Source: JAIYDJ01 sp031400505 (lineage in GTDB: Bacteria > Pseudomonadota > Alphaproteobacteria > Rhodobacterales > Rhodobacteraceae). From it: a stretch of DNA of 34,480 bases. The notes under the pieces were generated by a model. The model made no database searches and was not told the DNA's origin. It saw only the letters and a list, made by a program, of their open reading frames with translations. The stretch spans positions 1 to 34,480 of the forward strand of contig JANNPZ010000075.1 of the NCBI GenBank assembly GCA_031400505.1. Reading direction: 5' to 3'. Below, in pieces: positions 24,359 to 32,361 of the stretch. The translations under genes were made by a program, and so were the position numbers. Within the stretch, counting starts at the first letter, position 1; every line of letters begins with the position of its first letter.

Positions 24359-25609
24359 ATGCCCGCCCTGTGCCGCGACTGCCTGACCACGTTCGACGCA
24401 GGGACCCGCTGCCCCGCCTGCCGGTCGCCGCGTATCGTGGCGCATTGCGAACTGACCACGCTCGGCATCGCCCACATGGACTGCGACGCGTTCTATGCGA
24501 GCGTCGAAAAACGCGACAACCCCGCGCTGCGCGATCAACCCCTGATCGTCGGCGGCGGTACCCGCGGGGTGGTGTCCACCTGCTGTTACATCGCGCGCAT
24601 CCACGGGGTGCGGTCCGCGATGCCGATGTTTCAGGCGCTGAAGCTGTGTCCGCAGGCGGTGGTGGTAAAGCCCCGTTTCCCGGCCTATGTCGAGGCAAGT
24701 CGGGCTATCCGTGCCATGATGGAACGGCTGACCCCCGCCATCGAACCCCTCAGCCTGGATGAGGCGTTTCTGGACCTGACCGGCACCGCGCGGCTGCACG
24801 GCGCGCCGCCTGCCACCCTGCTGGCCCGGCTGACGCGCGATATGGAAACCGAACTCGGCCTGACCGGGTCGGTCGGTCTGTCACACAACAAGTTTCTGGC
24901 CAAGATCGCATCGGATCTTGATAAACCGCGCGGGTTCTCTGTGATCGGACGGGCAGAAACCGATGGCTTTCTATGTGCGAAACCGGTTCGCATCATCTGG
25001 GGCGTGGGCGTTGCAACCCAATCAGCGCTGGAGGCGGCGGGCATCCGCACGATTGCCGACCTCAAACGCTGGGACCGCCCCGATCTGATCGCACGGTTCG
25101 GGTCTGGCGGTGACCGGCTGTGGCATCTGGCGCGGGGGCTGGATACGCGGCGGGTCAACCGGGACGAAAAGCTGAAGTCGATCAGCAAGGAAACCACATT
25201 AAACGAAGACACGGCCGACCCAGACATTCTTGACGGCCATATCTGGCGTTTGGCCGAACAGGTGGCGGACCGCGCCAAGGCCAAGGCACTGGCGGGCCGA
25301 ACCGTGACGCTGAAACTGAAACGGGATGACTTCCAGATCATCACCCGTCGGCATGCGCTGCAAGACGCCACCCAACTGACCGACCGCATCTATCGCGCCG
25401 CGGCCCACCTGTTCGCCCATGCGCCGCGCGGTCCGTTCCGCCTGATCGGCGTCGGCATCAGCGATCTTGCCCCCGAGGAGCAGGCCGACCTTTCCCGCAA
25501 CCTGCTCGACCCCGACGCCCCTAAACGCGCCGCCGCCGAACGCGCCACCGACGCCATCCGCGCCCGCTTTGGCGCGCAGGCGATCATCAAGGGGCGAACG
25601 TTGCGATAA
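24359..25609 (+). CDS. dinB: DNA polymerase IV with N-terminal zinc ribbon
   Basis: This 416-residue Y-family polymerase copies past damaged bases. Catalytic carboxylates sit in HMDCDAF (Asp41, Asp43) and SLDEAFLDL. The first 21 residues add a four-cysteine ribbon (Cys5, Cys8, Cys18, Cys21) that E. coli DinB lacks but that I recall in several alphaproteobacteria. GSVGLSHNKFLAKIASDLDKPRG and the KSISKETTLNED start of the little-finger domain are standard. It lies divergent to the SPFH gene and about 1.8 kb from dnaE2. The final residues (GRTLR) contain no obvious QLxLF clamp-binding motif. Confidence 0.93.
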   Translation: MPALCRDCLTTFDAGTRCPACRSPRIVAHCELTTLGIAHMDCDAFYASVEKRDNPALRDQPLIVGGGTRGVVSTCCYIARIHGVRSAMPMFQALKLCPQAVVVKPRFPAYVEASRAIRAMMERLTPAIEPLSLDEAFLDLTGTARLHGAPPATLLARLTRDMETELGLTGSVGLSHNKFLAKIASDLDKPRGFSVIGRAETDGFLCAKPVRIIWGVGVATQSALEAAGIRTIADLKRWDRPDLIARFGSGGDRLWHLARGLDTRRVNRDEKLKSISKETTLNEDTADPDILDGHIWRLAEQVADRAKAKALAGRTVTLKLKRDDFQIITRRHALQDATQLTDRIYRAAAHLFAHAPRGPFRLIGVGISDLAPEEQADLSRNLLDPDAPKRAAAERATDAIRARFGAQAIIKGRTLR

Positions 25610-25614
25610 GACGT

Positions 25615-26262
25615 TCAGGGTGAGGCTGCTGCGCACGTGCCCAACGGATCACGAACTCCAAGCGGTTTCGCGATACTGTTCTCGGCCTGAGCCACGGTTA
25701 CAAACCCTGCTTCAGCCATCGTCGTGATGACATGGTTCCGTGCAGCCAAGGCGCGGTCAGGGGCGCGAAGCGGGTGGTAAGACGCCGGTGCTTTCGCCAA
25801 TGCCGCGAGAAATGCAGCCTCATGCAGGGCAAGCGCATTCATTCCTTTGCCAAAGTAAGCATCAGCGGCTTGGTCGACACCGAAACAGCCTTGGCCAAGG
25901 AAGATCGCGTGCACTAACCAATCCAGGACTTCCTCGCGGTCAAGCGCCTGACCGATGGCAACTGTCAAGGCGACACGGCTTTTTCCACCCTGTTCCGGAT
26001 ACCAGAAAGCCAGACTTGCTGTCAGGGTGGATCGACTTGTGGGGCGATCGAAAAAATTCTTGTCCTCTGCCGCCACAAAAGCCTTTTCAACCAGATCAGG
26101 CGCATATGTCCAACCTGCCCGTGCACTTTCATAGGCTGAACGGATTGCGTCAACCTTCAGAAACGCAAAATCATCCTCAGCCGAGGCAGCCGGGGCTATC
26201 AGGGTGAATAGGGCAGCCGTCACAGTGTTGATCCAACCATCGCGCCAAGATGTGTTTCCCAA
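25615..26262 (-). CDS. secreted GT51-like protein, shortened and probably degenerate
   Basis: This 215-residue protein has a signal peptide (about residues 1-28, ending APAASA) and a stand-alone domain resembling the glycosyltransferase-51 module of class A penicillin-binding proteins. AFVAAEDKNFF (63-71, Glu66) matches the catalytic EDxxF motif, STLTASL matches the STITQQL motif, and FLGQGCFGVDQAADAYFGK with LHEAAFLAALAKAPASYHPL are clear. About 20 residues are missing between the first two motifs and the second catalytic Glu (RKxxE motif) is not found. It has no transpeptidase domain. The TTG at 26262 follows GGAG by 7 bases, and this GGAG overlaps the stop of the upstream gene. Confidence 0.72.
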   Translation of the reverse strand: MGNTSWRDGWINTVTAALFTLIAPAASAEDDFAFLKVDAIRSAYESARAGWTYAPDLVEKAFVAAEDKNFFDRPTSRSTLTASLAFWYPEQGGKSRVALTVAIGQALDREEVLDWLVHAIFLGQGCFGVDQAADAYFGKGMNALALHEAAFLAALAKAPASYHPLRAPDRALAARNHVITTMAEAGFVTVAQAENSIAKPLGVRDPLGTCAAASP

Positions 26263-26266
26263 GAAG

Positions 26267-27127
26267 TTACTCCGCCGCCAAAGGCACGGCGCGCCGCCCG
26301 ATCTGCGCGATCTCAGCCACCACCCCCGCCATCATTGCGCGAAAGTCGGCAAAGCCCGGCAGCAATTCGACCCGCGCCTCGTCCATGTACAAGCTTCGGT
26401 CGATTTCGACTTGCACCACATGCTGCATCACCGAGGGACGACCATAGGCCTGCGCAATATACGCCCCGGCAAAGGGCGCATTGCGCGCCACCCGCAGGCC
26501 GGAGCGCAGGAAAGCCGCCTCGATGCGCGCCATCACATGGGGTGCGGCGGCCGCGCCGAAACGATCGCCCAGAACCACCTCGGGTCGGGGTTGGCCCGGA
26601 CGGGCATGGGCCTCGATCGCCTCGTGCGGCATCGAGTGGCAATCGATCAGAATGACTTCGCCAAACTGCGCTCTTGTGGCGAGGACCACTTCGCGCAGCG
26701 CTGTATGGTAAGGGTGCCAGTAACGTGCAATCCGCGCCTCGGCCTCATCCAGCGGCACTTTGCCCCGATAGATCAGCCGCCCCCCTGCCACCACACGCGG
26801 AATGACACCCAGCCCAGAGGAAATGCGGGGGCTGTGCGCAGGTCGCAAAATGCCGTCGATCACGCCGGGGTCCAACTCGTCATGTGCTCGGTTCAGGTCA
26901 AGAAACGCGCGCGGCATCCGCGCCGCAAGCAGAGGTGCGCCATGTTGCGGCGCCATATCGAACAGCCTGTCGACAAACGCATCCTCGGACGATCGGATTG
27001 CCAGCGCATCCAGCGCAGATGCCGCAAGAAATGCGCTTGGGTAGTCGCGGCCCGAATGGGGCGACGAAAACACAACCGCACTGTCCTGCAGAACCGGGCG
27101 GATCAGACGGTAGGCGTCATGTTGCAT
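26267..27127 (-). CDS. N-formylglutamate amidohydrolase family protein
   Basis: This 286-residue enzyme belongs to the N-formylglutamate amidohydrolase family, which hydrolyses N-formyl-L-glutamate in histidine breakdown (HutG) or acts on related substrates. Typical blocks are VFSSPHSGRDYPSAF (residues 18-32), FLDLNRAHDELDP, LIDCHSMP with metal-binding Asp and His, and QVEIDRSLYMDE. The ATG at 27127 follows CAGGAG by 5 bases. No other hut genes are nearby, so the histidine link is not supported by context. The downstream GT51-like gene starts 4 bases after its stop, so they are co-transcribed. Confidence 0.88.
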   Translation of the reverse strand: MQHDAYRLIRPVLQDSAVVFSSPHSGRDYPSAFLAASALDALAIRSSEDAFVDRLFDMAPQHGAPLLAARMPRAFLDLNRAHDELDPGVIDGILRPAHSPRISSGLGVIPRVVAGGRLIYRGKVPLDEAEARIARYWHPYHTALREVVLATRAQFGEVILIDCHSMPHEAIEAHARPGQPRPEVVLGDRFGAAAAPHVMARIEAAFLRSGLRVARNAPFAGAYIAQAYGRPSVMQHVVQVEIDRSLYMDEARVELLPGFADFRAMMAGVVAEIAQIGRRAVPLAAE

Positions 27128-27181
27128 GCACACTCCTGTCACATTCCGGTATAGCGATAAAAGCTGGCGCACCAAAACCCC

Positions 27182-27210
27182 TTGAACAGGTCTGCGACTC
27201 TATTTATACG
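27182..27210 (+). promoter_or_regulatory. candidate sigma-70 promoter before tRNA-Val
   Basis: TTGAAC (27182-27187) and TATACG (27205-27210) are 17 bases apart, a good spacing for sigma-70. It points to the tRNA-Val gene, but a hairpin with a T-run lies between them (27228-27263). Position and sequence only; no experimental support. Confidence 0.45.
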
Positions 27211-27227
27211 CAGCCCATCGACGCGGT

Positions 27228-27263
27228 CCCGCCCGCGTCCTTTTTGTTTGGGCGGGGCTTTTT
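27228..27263 (+). terminator. intrinsic terminator-like hairpin before tRNA-Val
   Basis: CCCGCCC (27228-27234) pairs with GGGCGGG (27250-27256), followed by GCTTTTT. It has the form of an intrinsic terminator on the plus strand, yet no plus-strand protein gene precedes it. It would end a very short RNA started from the promoter at 27182-27210. Confidence 0.65.
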
Positions 27264-27272
27264 CGGTACGGC

Positions 27273-27347
27273 GGGCGGTTAGCTCAGCGGTAGAGCACTA
27301 CGTTGACATCGTAGTGGCCACTGGTTCGATCCCAGTACCGCCCACCA
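27273..27347 (+). tRNA. tRNA-Val (anticodon GAC)
   Basis: The acceptor stem GGGCGGT (27273-27279) pairs with ACCGCCC (27337-27343), followed by A and an encoded CCA. The D arm has TAGCTCAGCGGTAGAGC, the anticodon stem CTACG/CGTAG encloses loop TTGACAT with anticodon GAC at 27305-27307, and the T arm has GGTTCGATCC. It reads GUC valine codons. Length of 75 bases is normal. Confidence 0.97.
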
Positions 27348-27416
27348 TTCACCGCACCCGCAAGGGGGCACGTTGTTTTCATTCGGCGCAGACGCGCCGC
27401 GAACAGGAGAAGACCC

Positions 27417-27542
27417 ATGAAGGTCGCAAACTCGCTCCGCTCGCTGAAGACGCGTCATCGCGATTGCCAGGTCGTGCGCCGCAAAGGCCGCGTCTATGTG
27501 ATCAACAAGACGCAAAAGCGTTACAAGGCCCGTCAGGGTTGA
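27417..27542 (+). CDS. rpmJ: ribosomal protein L36 (zinc-free type)
   Basis: This 41-residue basic protein reads as bL36 (start MKVANSLRSLKTRHRDCQ, end NKTQKRYKARQG). It lacks the Cys3His zinc set of the classical form, having only one Cys, and so is the C-minus or YkgO type that alphaproteobacteria use as their L36. AGGAGAAGACCC precedes the ATG. It lies between tRNA-Val and a strong terminator and is transcribed alone or with the tRNA. Confidence 0.96.
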   Translation: MKVANSLRSLKTRHRDCQVVRRKGRVYVINKTQKRYKARQG

Positions 27543-27565
27543 GCCGCTTCTTCACCGGCGAATAG

Positions 27566-27596
27566 GCCGCTGGGGGCAACCTCTGGCGGCTTTTTC
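27566..27596 (+). terminator. intrinsic terminator of rpmJ
   Basis: GCCGC (27566-27570) and GCGGC (27586-27590) enclose an inner GGGG/CCTC pairing and are followed by TTTTTC. It ends the rpmJ transcript 24 bases after its stop codon. Confidence 0.8.
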
Positions 27597-27644
27597 ATTT
27601 GCTGGCGGCACAGGACCACAAACGGGAACAAGGAAAGCCCTGCG

Positions 27645-28259
27645 ATGCACCCCAATCCCGCCTTTCGCGGCACGCCGAAGGACCGCAACATCGCCTTTGC
27701 CCGTGCGCGCGGTTTTGGTGTGCTGTCGGTCAATGGGGAAGAAGGCCCGCTCTGTGCGCATATCCCGTTCGAACTGTCGGATGATGGCTCCGAGATCCGT
27801 CTGCACCTTGCCCGTTCGAACCCGATTGCGAGGGCCGCCCTGCCTGCACCGGCGGTTCTGATCGTCTCGGGTCCCGATGCCTATATCTCGCCCGACTGGT
27901 ACGGGATCGCGGATCAGGTTCCGACCTGGAACTACGTGGCCGTGCATCTGCGCGGGCTTCTTTTCCCCCAACCACCCGAGGCGCTGCTGCCACATCTCGA
28001 TGCCGTCTCGGCCCATTTCGAAGACCGCCTTCACCCCAAGCTGCCCTGGCGCACCGCCAAGATGACCGACGGCGTGATGGAGCGGATGATGCGGATGATT
28101 GTGCCCTTCCGAATCGAGGTGGCCGCGGTCGATGGCACGTGGAAGCTGAACCAGAACAAGACACCCGAGGCCCGCACCGGGGCGGCGGCGGCACTCGTGG
28201 CGCTGGGTGATCCCGTGGCAGCCCAGATCGCAGCATTGATGCGTGATCTGCCGGATTGA
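27645..28259 (+). CDS. FMN-binding PaiB-like protein
   Basis: This 204-residue protein belongs to the PaiB (FMN-binding negative transcriptional regulator) family. It starts HPNPAFRG, followed by AFARARGFGVLSVNG and the AHIPFEL and LHLARSNP strands of the split-barrel fold; VSGPDAYISPDWY and VPTWNYVAVHLRG are signature blocks. PaiB of Bacillus represses sporulation and protease genes, but proteobacterial members are better described as flavin-binding proteins of unclear function. AAGGAAAG precedes the ATG at a good distance. Confidence 0.9.
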   Translation: MHPNPAFRGTPKDRNIAFARARGFGVLSVNGEEGPLCAHIPFELSDDGSEIRLHLARSNPIARAALPAPAVLIVSGPDAYISPDWYGIADQVPTWNYVAVHLRGLLFPQPPEALLPHLDAVSAHFEDRLHPKLPWRTAKMTDGVMERMMRMIVPFRIEVAAVDGTWKLNQNKTPEARTGAAAALVALGDPVAAQIAALMRDLPD

Positions 28260-28334
28260 CGCCGACGGCGCTGCTTGCAATTTACAGCCGCCACGCAAGG
28301 CCCTAGGGTCATGGCACCCAGATCGGAGGTCGCC

Positions 28335-28640
28335 ATGGCTCTGCCGCTTGCCCCCCTTGTTCCCATCGTGCTGCGCATCGGCGCCGTTACCGGTGCGGGT
28401 TATGCCCTGAGCCGCGCCGTGACCGCGCGCGTCAAAGCGGGACGCACCGATCAACGGGCCGAGGATGCGCTTGACGATCTGCAGGACGGGCTTGCCCTTC
28501 ATCGCCCCGCAGATCGCACGACCGACGGCGAGGGCCAGACCAACGCGGCGGCCCGGTTGCGCCGGACAATCCGATGGGGCAAGGGCGGGGTCGAAATTGA
28601 CGCGGGGTTCTTGGCCCGGTTCCGTATCAGAAGGCTGTAG
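28335..28640 (+). CDS. conserved hypothetical protein
   Basis: This encodes 101 residues with one N-terminal hydrophobic stretch (MALPLAPLVPIVLRIGAVTGAGYALS) that could be a signal anchor, followed by a charged region (KAGRTDQRAEDALDDLQDGL) and a basic C-terminus (RTIRWGKGGVEIDAGFLARFRIRRL). I do not recognise the family. The ATG at 28335 follows GGAGG by 6 bases, which settles the start over the open frame from 28275. Its stop codon is one base before the GST start, so it is co-translated with that gene. Confidence 0.78.
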   Translation: MALPLAPLVPIVLRIGAVTGAGYALSRAVTARVKAGRTDQRAEDALDDLQDGLALHRPADRTTDGEGQTNAAARLRRTIRWGKGGVEIDAGFLARFRIRRL

Positions 28641-28641
28641 G

Positions 28642-29253
28642 ATGCAGCTCTTCACGTCTCCGACCACGCCGTTCGGGCGCAAGGTGCATGTCGCCGTGAT
28701 CGAAGCGGGTCTTGCAGGCCTGGTTGAGATACATGGCGTAAGTGGCACACCCCTTGACCCCGGCACCCTGCCGCTGGACCGCAACCCGCTGGGCAAGATC
28801 CCGGCCCTGCTGCGCGACGATGGAGCAGCTCTGTATGACAGCCGGGTGATCTGCAGATATCTGGATGACGTGTCGGGCGGCAAGCTCTATCCCGCCGGGC
28901 CCGCGCTGTGGGATACGCTGGTGCTGGAGGCAACGGCAGACGGCATGCTGGATGCAGCCGTTCTGATGGTCTACGAATCGCGTCTGCGCCCCGAGGATCG
29001 GCGCTTTGCCCCTTGGGTCGAGGGTCAGTGGGCCAAGATCGCCCGCGCATTGGACGCCGCAGAAACCCGGTGGGTGACGCATTTGAGCGGGCCGGTTGAT
29101 GTCGGGCAGATGGGATTGGCCTGCGCGCTGGCCTATCTCGACTTTCGCCATCCTGCCCGCGAATGGCGCGCGGGGCGACCACATCTGTCGGCATGGGAGG
29201 CAGAGTTCGCCGCGCGCCCGGCAATGGTCGCAACGCAACCCCCTGCGGCTTAG
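28642..29253 (+). CDS. glutathione S-transferase family protein
   Basis: This 203-residue protein has an N-terminal thioredoxin-like domain (MQLFTSPTTPFGRKVHVAVIEAGL, PLGKIPALL, DSRVICRYLD) and a C-terminal helical domain. The glutathione-binding Ser/Pro pocket (IPALL, DSR) is present, and the SPTTPFGRKV opening places it near the bacterial GST branch with a Ser or Thr at the active site. Its substrate is unknown. It begins one base after the previous gene's stop. Confidence 0.9.
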   Translation: MQLFTSPTTPFGRKVHVAVIEAGLAGLVEIHGVSGTPLDPGTLPLDRNPLGKIPALLRDDGAALYDSRVICRYLDDVSGGKLYPAGPALWDTLVLEATADGMLDAAVLMVYESRLRPEDRRFAPWVEGQWAKIARALDAAETRWVTHLSGPVDVGQMGLACALAYLDFRHPAREWRAGRPHLSAWEAEFAARPAMVATQPPAA

Positions 29254-29506
29254 GTATCAGCCGCAGACGCGCGCCTGAGTGCGGGGCCATCAGCAGGAAA
29301 CCCCGCCACCATCCTGCCTGCGGCCAATCGAGACCTAAAATCGCGCAAACCTTGGAAGGCTTCAAAACTGCGTCAAGATGCGCGCCATTGCCCGCTGGAC
29401 GGGGCGGGACGGCTGGGCTAATTACCACCTTGAATGGCTGCCGACTAGGGCGGCCCAACGGTTGTTTGAGCCGAGCGGTTGGCCGGTTCCGAAAGGGAGT
29501 AGTCTC

Positions 29507-30067
29507 GTGTCCCACGCTGAAGAACCCTCTGGCTCACGCCGGGATTTTCTCTACTACGCCACTGGCGGCGTGGCTGCTGTCGCCGGAGGCGCTGCTGTCT
29601 GGCCGCTTGTCAACCAGATGAACCCTTCGGCCGATGTGCAGGCGCTGGCCTCGATCTTCGTCGATGTGTCGGGCGTTGAAGTCGGTACGCAGCTGACGGT
29701 GAAATTCCTCGGAAAGCCGGTGTTCATCCGCCGCCGCACCGAGGAAGAGATCGCCGATGCGCGTGCCGTCGCCCTGACCGACCTGCCCGACACCAACGCC
29801 GAGAACCGCAACAAGCCCGACGCCGACGCAAGCGATGCGAACCGCGCGATGGACGAAGCGGGCGAGTGGCTGGTGATGATCGGCGTTTGCACCCATCTGG
29901 GCTGCGTGCCGATCGGTGACAAGTCGGGGGACTTCGGCGGCTGGTACTGCCCCTGCCACGGCTCGCACTACGACAGTGCCGGTCGGATCCGCAAAGGCCC
30001 CGCGCCGCGCAACCTCGATATTCCTGTGGCGTCCTTTGAAGACGCAACTACCATCAAACTGGGATAG
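29507..30067 (+). CDS. petA: ubiquinol-cytochrome c reductase iron-sulfur subunit (Rieske)
   Basis: This 186-residue subunit of the bc1 complex carries the Rieske [2Fe-2S] cluster that takes electrons from ubiquinol. CTHLGC (Cys128, His130, Cys133) and CPCHGS (Cys148, Cys150, His151) provide the ligands and the disulfide. A Tat-type anchor is visible at the N-terminus (SRRDFLYYATGGVAAVAGGAAV). The GTG start at 29507 follows GGGAG; the open frame before it is not coding. First gene of petABC, 9 bases ahead of petB. Confidence 0.97.
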   Translation: MSHAEEPSGSRRDFLYYATGGVAAVAGGAAVWPLVNQMNPSADVQALASIFVDVSGVEVGTQLTVKFLGKPVFIRRRTEEEIADARAVALTDLPDTNAENRNKPDADASDANRAMDEAGEWLVMIGVCTHLGCVPIGDKSGDFGGWYCPCHGSHYDSAGRIRKGPAPRNLDIPVASFEDATTIKLG

Positions 30068-30076
30068 GAACAGATC

Positions 30077-31399
30077 ATGGCCGGAATTCCGCACGATCAT
30101 TACGAACCGAAGTCGGGTGGCGAAAAGTGGCTGAACAGCCGCTTGCCAATCGTCGGGTTGATGTATGACACCCTGATGCTGCCGACGCCCAAGAACCTGA
30201 ACTGGATGTGGATCTGGGGCATCGTTCTGACCTTCTGTCTGGCCTTGCAGATCGTGACCGGCATCGTGCTGGCCATGCATTACACGCCGCAGGTCGATAT
30301 GGCCTTTGCGTCGGTCGAGCATATCATGCGCAACGTGAACGGCGGCTACATGCTGCGGTATCTGCATGCGAACGGCGCGTCGCTGTTCTTTGTGGCGGTC
30401 TATCTGCACATCTTCCGCGGTCTCTACTACGGGTCTTACAAAGCCCCGCGCGAAGTGACCTGGATCATCGGCATGCTGATCTATCTGGCGATGATGGCGA
30501 CCGCCTTCATGGGCTATGTGCTGCCCTGGGGTCAGATGTCGTTCTGGGGCGCGACCGTGATCACTGGCCTTTTTGGCGCGATCCCGCTGGTCGGGCCGAC
30601 CCTGCAGGAATGGTTGCTGGGCGGGCCTGCAGTGGACAATGCCACGCTGAACCGTTTCTTCAGTCTGCACTACCTGTTGCCCTTCATCATTGCCGCCCTC
30701 GTTGCGACGCACATCTGGGCCTTCCACACCACCGGCAACAACAACCCGACCGGGGTCGAAGTGCGCCGCACCTCGAAGGCGGAGGCAGAAAAGGACACCG
30801 TGCCGTTCTGGCCGTACTTCGTGATCAAGGACCTGTTCGCGCTTGCGGTCATCCTTGCCGTGTTCTTTGCCATCGTGGGTTTCATGCCGAACTACCTCGG
30901 TCACCCCGACAACTACCTCGAGGCGAACCCGCTTTCGACGCCCGCGCACATCGTGCCGGAATGGTACTTCCTGCCATTCTACGCGATCCTGCGTGCCTTC
31001 ACGGCGGATGTCTGGGTCGTGCAGCTGGTTCAATTCGTGACCTTCGGAATTGTCGATGCCAAGTTCTTTGGCGTCCTGGCGATGTTTGGCGCGATTGTCG
31101 TGATGGCTCTGGCACCATGGCTTGACACCTCGTCCGTGCGGTCGGGTCGCTATCGCCCGATGTTCAAGTGGTGGTTTGCGCTGCTGTGCGTCGATTTCGT
31201 GGTGCTGGCTTGGGTCGGCGCACGCCCGGCAGAAGAGCCCTATGCCACCATCTCGCTGATCGCCTCGGCCTACTGGTTTGCCTACTTCCTCGTGATCTTG
31301 CCCTTGCTTGGCGTGATCGAGAAGCCGCTGAAACAGCCGGCGACCATCGAAGAAGACTTCAAGGCCCATTATGCCCCAGCGGCACAACCGGCTGAATGA
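30077..31399 (+). CDS. petB: cytochrome b of the bc1 complex
   Basis: This 440-residue membrane protein holds both b hemes and the quinone-binding sites of the bc1 complex. Eight membrane segments are present; the heme-binding histidines are in YLHANGASLFF / LHIFRGLYYGS and in HYLLPFIIAALVATHIWAFH, and the Qo-site PEWYFLPF motif is intact. Length is normal for Rhodobacter-type cytochrome b. It lies between petA (9-base gap) and petC (13-base gap). Confidence 0.98.
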   Translation: MAGIPHDHYEPKSGGEKWLNSRLPIVGLMYDTLMLPTPKNLNWMWIWGIVLTFCLALQIVTGIVLAMHYTPQVDMAFASVEHIMRNVNGGYMLRYLHANGASLFFVAVYLHIFRGLYYGSYKAPREVTWIIGMLIYLAMMATAFMGYVLPWGQMSFWGATVITGLFGAIPLVGPTLQEWLLGGPAVDNATLNRFFSLHYLLPFIIAALVATHIWAFHTTGNNNPTGVEVRRTSKAEAEKDTVPFWPYFVIKDLFALAVILAVFFAIVGFMPNYLGHPDNYLEANPLSTPAHIVPEWYFLPFYAILRAFTADVWVVQLVQFVTFGIVDAKFFGVLAMFGAIVVMALAPWLDTSSVRSGRYRPMFKWWFALLCVDFVVLAWVGARPAEEPYATISLIASAYWFAYFLVILPLLGVIEKPLKQPATIEEDFKAHYAPAAQPAE

Positions 31400-31412
31400 G
31401 AGGGATAGACCG

Positions 31413-32285
31413 ATGATCCGCAACATCACCCGCGCCGCCGCCGTCCTGCTTGCACTGTCGTCCGGGGCGGTATTTGCCGAAGGCGAGGTTCACATCGAAG
31501 ACGTGGCCTTTGCTCATGAAGGCCCGTTTGGCAAATTCGACCAGATGCAACTGCAGCGCGGCCTGCAGGTCTACACCGAGGTATGCTCGGCCTGTCACGG
31601 GCTAAAGCATGTGCCGATCCGCACGCTGTCTGATGCCGGCGGCCCTGCGCTTCCCGAAGATCAGATCCGCGCCTATGCGGCGGCCTTCCCGATCAATGAC
31701 GAGCCGTCCAACCCACAGTACTTCGATGCCGAAAAGGGCGAGTTCCGCCCCTTGACTCCGGCAGACAAGTTCCCGGCCAACAATTCGCTCGCGGCACCGG
31801 ACCTTAGCCTGATGGCGAAAGGCCGCGCTGCCTTCCATGGCCCCTACGGCACCGGCATCGCGCAGCTGTTCAAGGGCACAGGCGGCGCTGAATACATCCG
31901 TGCGCTGATGGTCAGCTATCCGGACGAACCGCCGGCCTGTGCAACGGGCGACGAGGACGGGTACTACAACAAGGCCTTTCCGAACGGTGGCATCCCGGAG
32001 TCCTGCAAGGATGAACATGGTCACTCCACCATCGAGGGCAGCTGGATCGCCATGGGCGCGCCCCTGTCGGACGACCTTGTGACCTACGCAGATGGCACCC
32101 CGGCGACGGTGGACCAGATGGCGATGGACGTCGCATCTTTCCTGATGTGGTCGGCAGAACCCAAGATGATGGCGCGCAAGGAGGCCGGCTTTACCGCCGT
32201 GGTCCTGCTGACCGTGCTGGCATCGCTGCTGTATCTGACGAATAAGCAGCTTTGGGCCGGGATCAAGGGCAAGAAGCACAGCTAA
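31413..32285 (+). CDS. petC: cytochrome c1 of the bc1 complex
   Basis: This 290-residue subunit has a cleaved signal peptide (residues 1-22, ending GAVFA), the heme c motif CSACH at residues 58-62 and a C-terminal membrane anchor (AVVLLTVLASLLYLTNKQLW). PPACATGDEDGYYNKAFPNGGIPESC carries two further cysteines, as in Rhodobacter c1, probably forming a disulfide. GAPL with the axial methionine is in SWIAMGAPL. The ATG at 31413 has an AGAGGG upstream. The operon ends here at a strong terminator. Confidence 0.97.
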   Translation: MIRNITRAAAVLLALSSGAVFAEGEVHIEDVAFAHEGPFGKFDQMQLQRGLQVYTEVCSACHGLKHVPIRTLSDAGGPALPEDQIRAYAAAFPINDEPSNPQYFDAEKGEFRPLTPADKFPANNSLAAPDLSLMAKGRAAFHGPYGTGIAQLFKGTGGAEYIRALMVSYPDEPPACATGDEDGYYNKAFPNGGIPESCKDEHGHSTIEGSWIAMGAPLSDDLVTYADGTPATVDQMAMDVASFLMWSAEPKMMARKEAGFTAVVLLTVLASLLYLTNKQLWAGIKGKKHS

Positions 32286-32304
32286 GCTGCTCGAATACCA
32301 AAAA

Positions 32305-32330
32305 GAAACCCCGCCGTTTGGCGGGGTTTC
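32305..32330. terminator. bidirectional terminator between petC and dnaJ
   Basis: GAAACCCCGCC and GGCGGGGTTTC form an 11-bp stem with loop GTTT. The minus strand shows TTTTTTGG after it, so it terminates dnaJ well, and TTC follows on the plus strand for petC. Confidence 0.9.
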
Positions 32331-32361
32331 TTCATGGCTGTGCCAGACCGGTCCTTGCGGG

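Noticed and set aside
29534..31429. 631-residue open frame on the minus strand opposite petA and petB
   Set aside because: It lies opposite two textbook genes with intact motifs, and its composition (many His, Asp, Gln, Arg) is typical of antisense frames.
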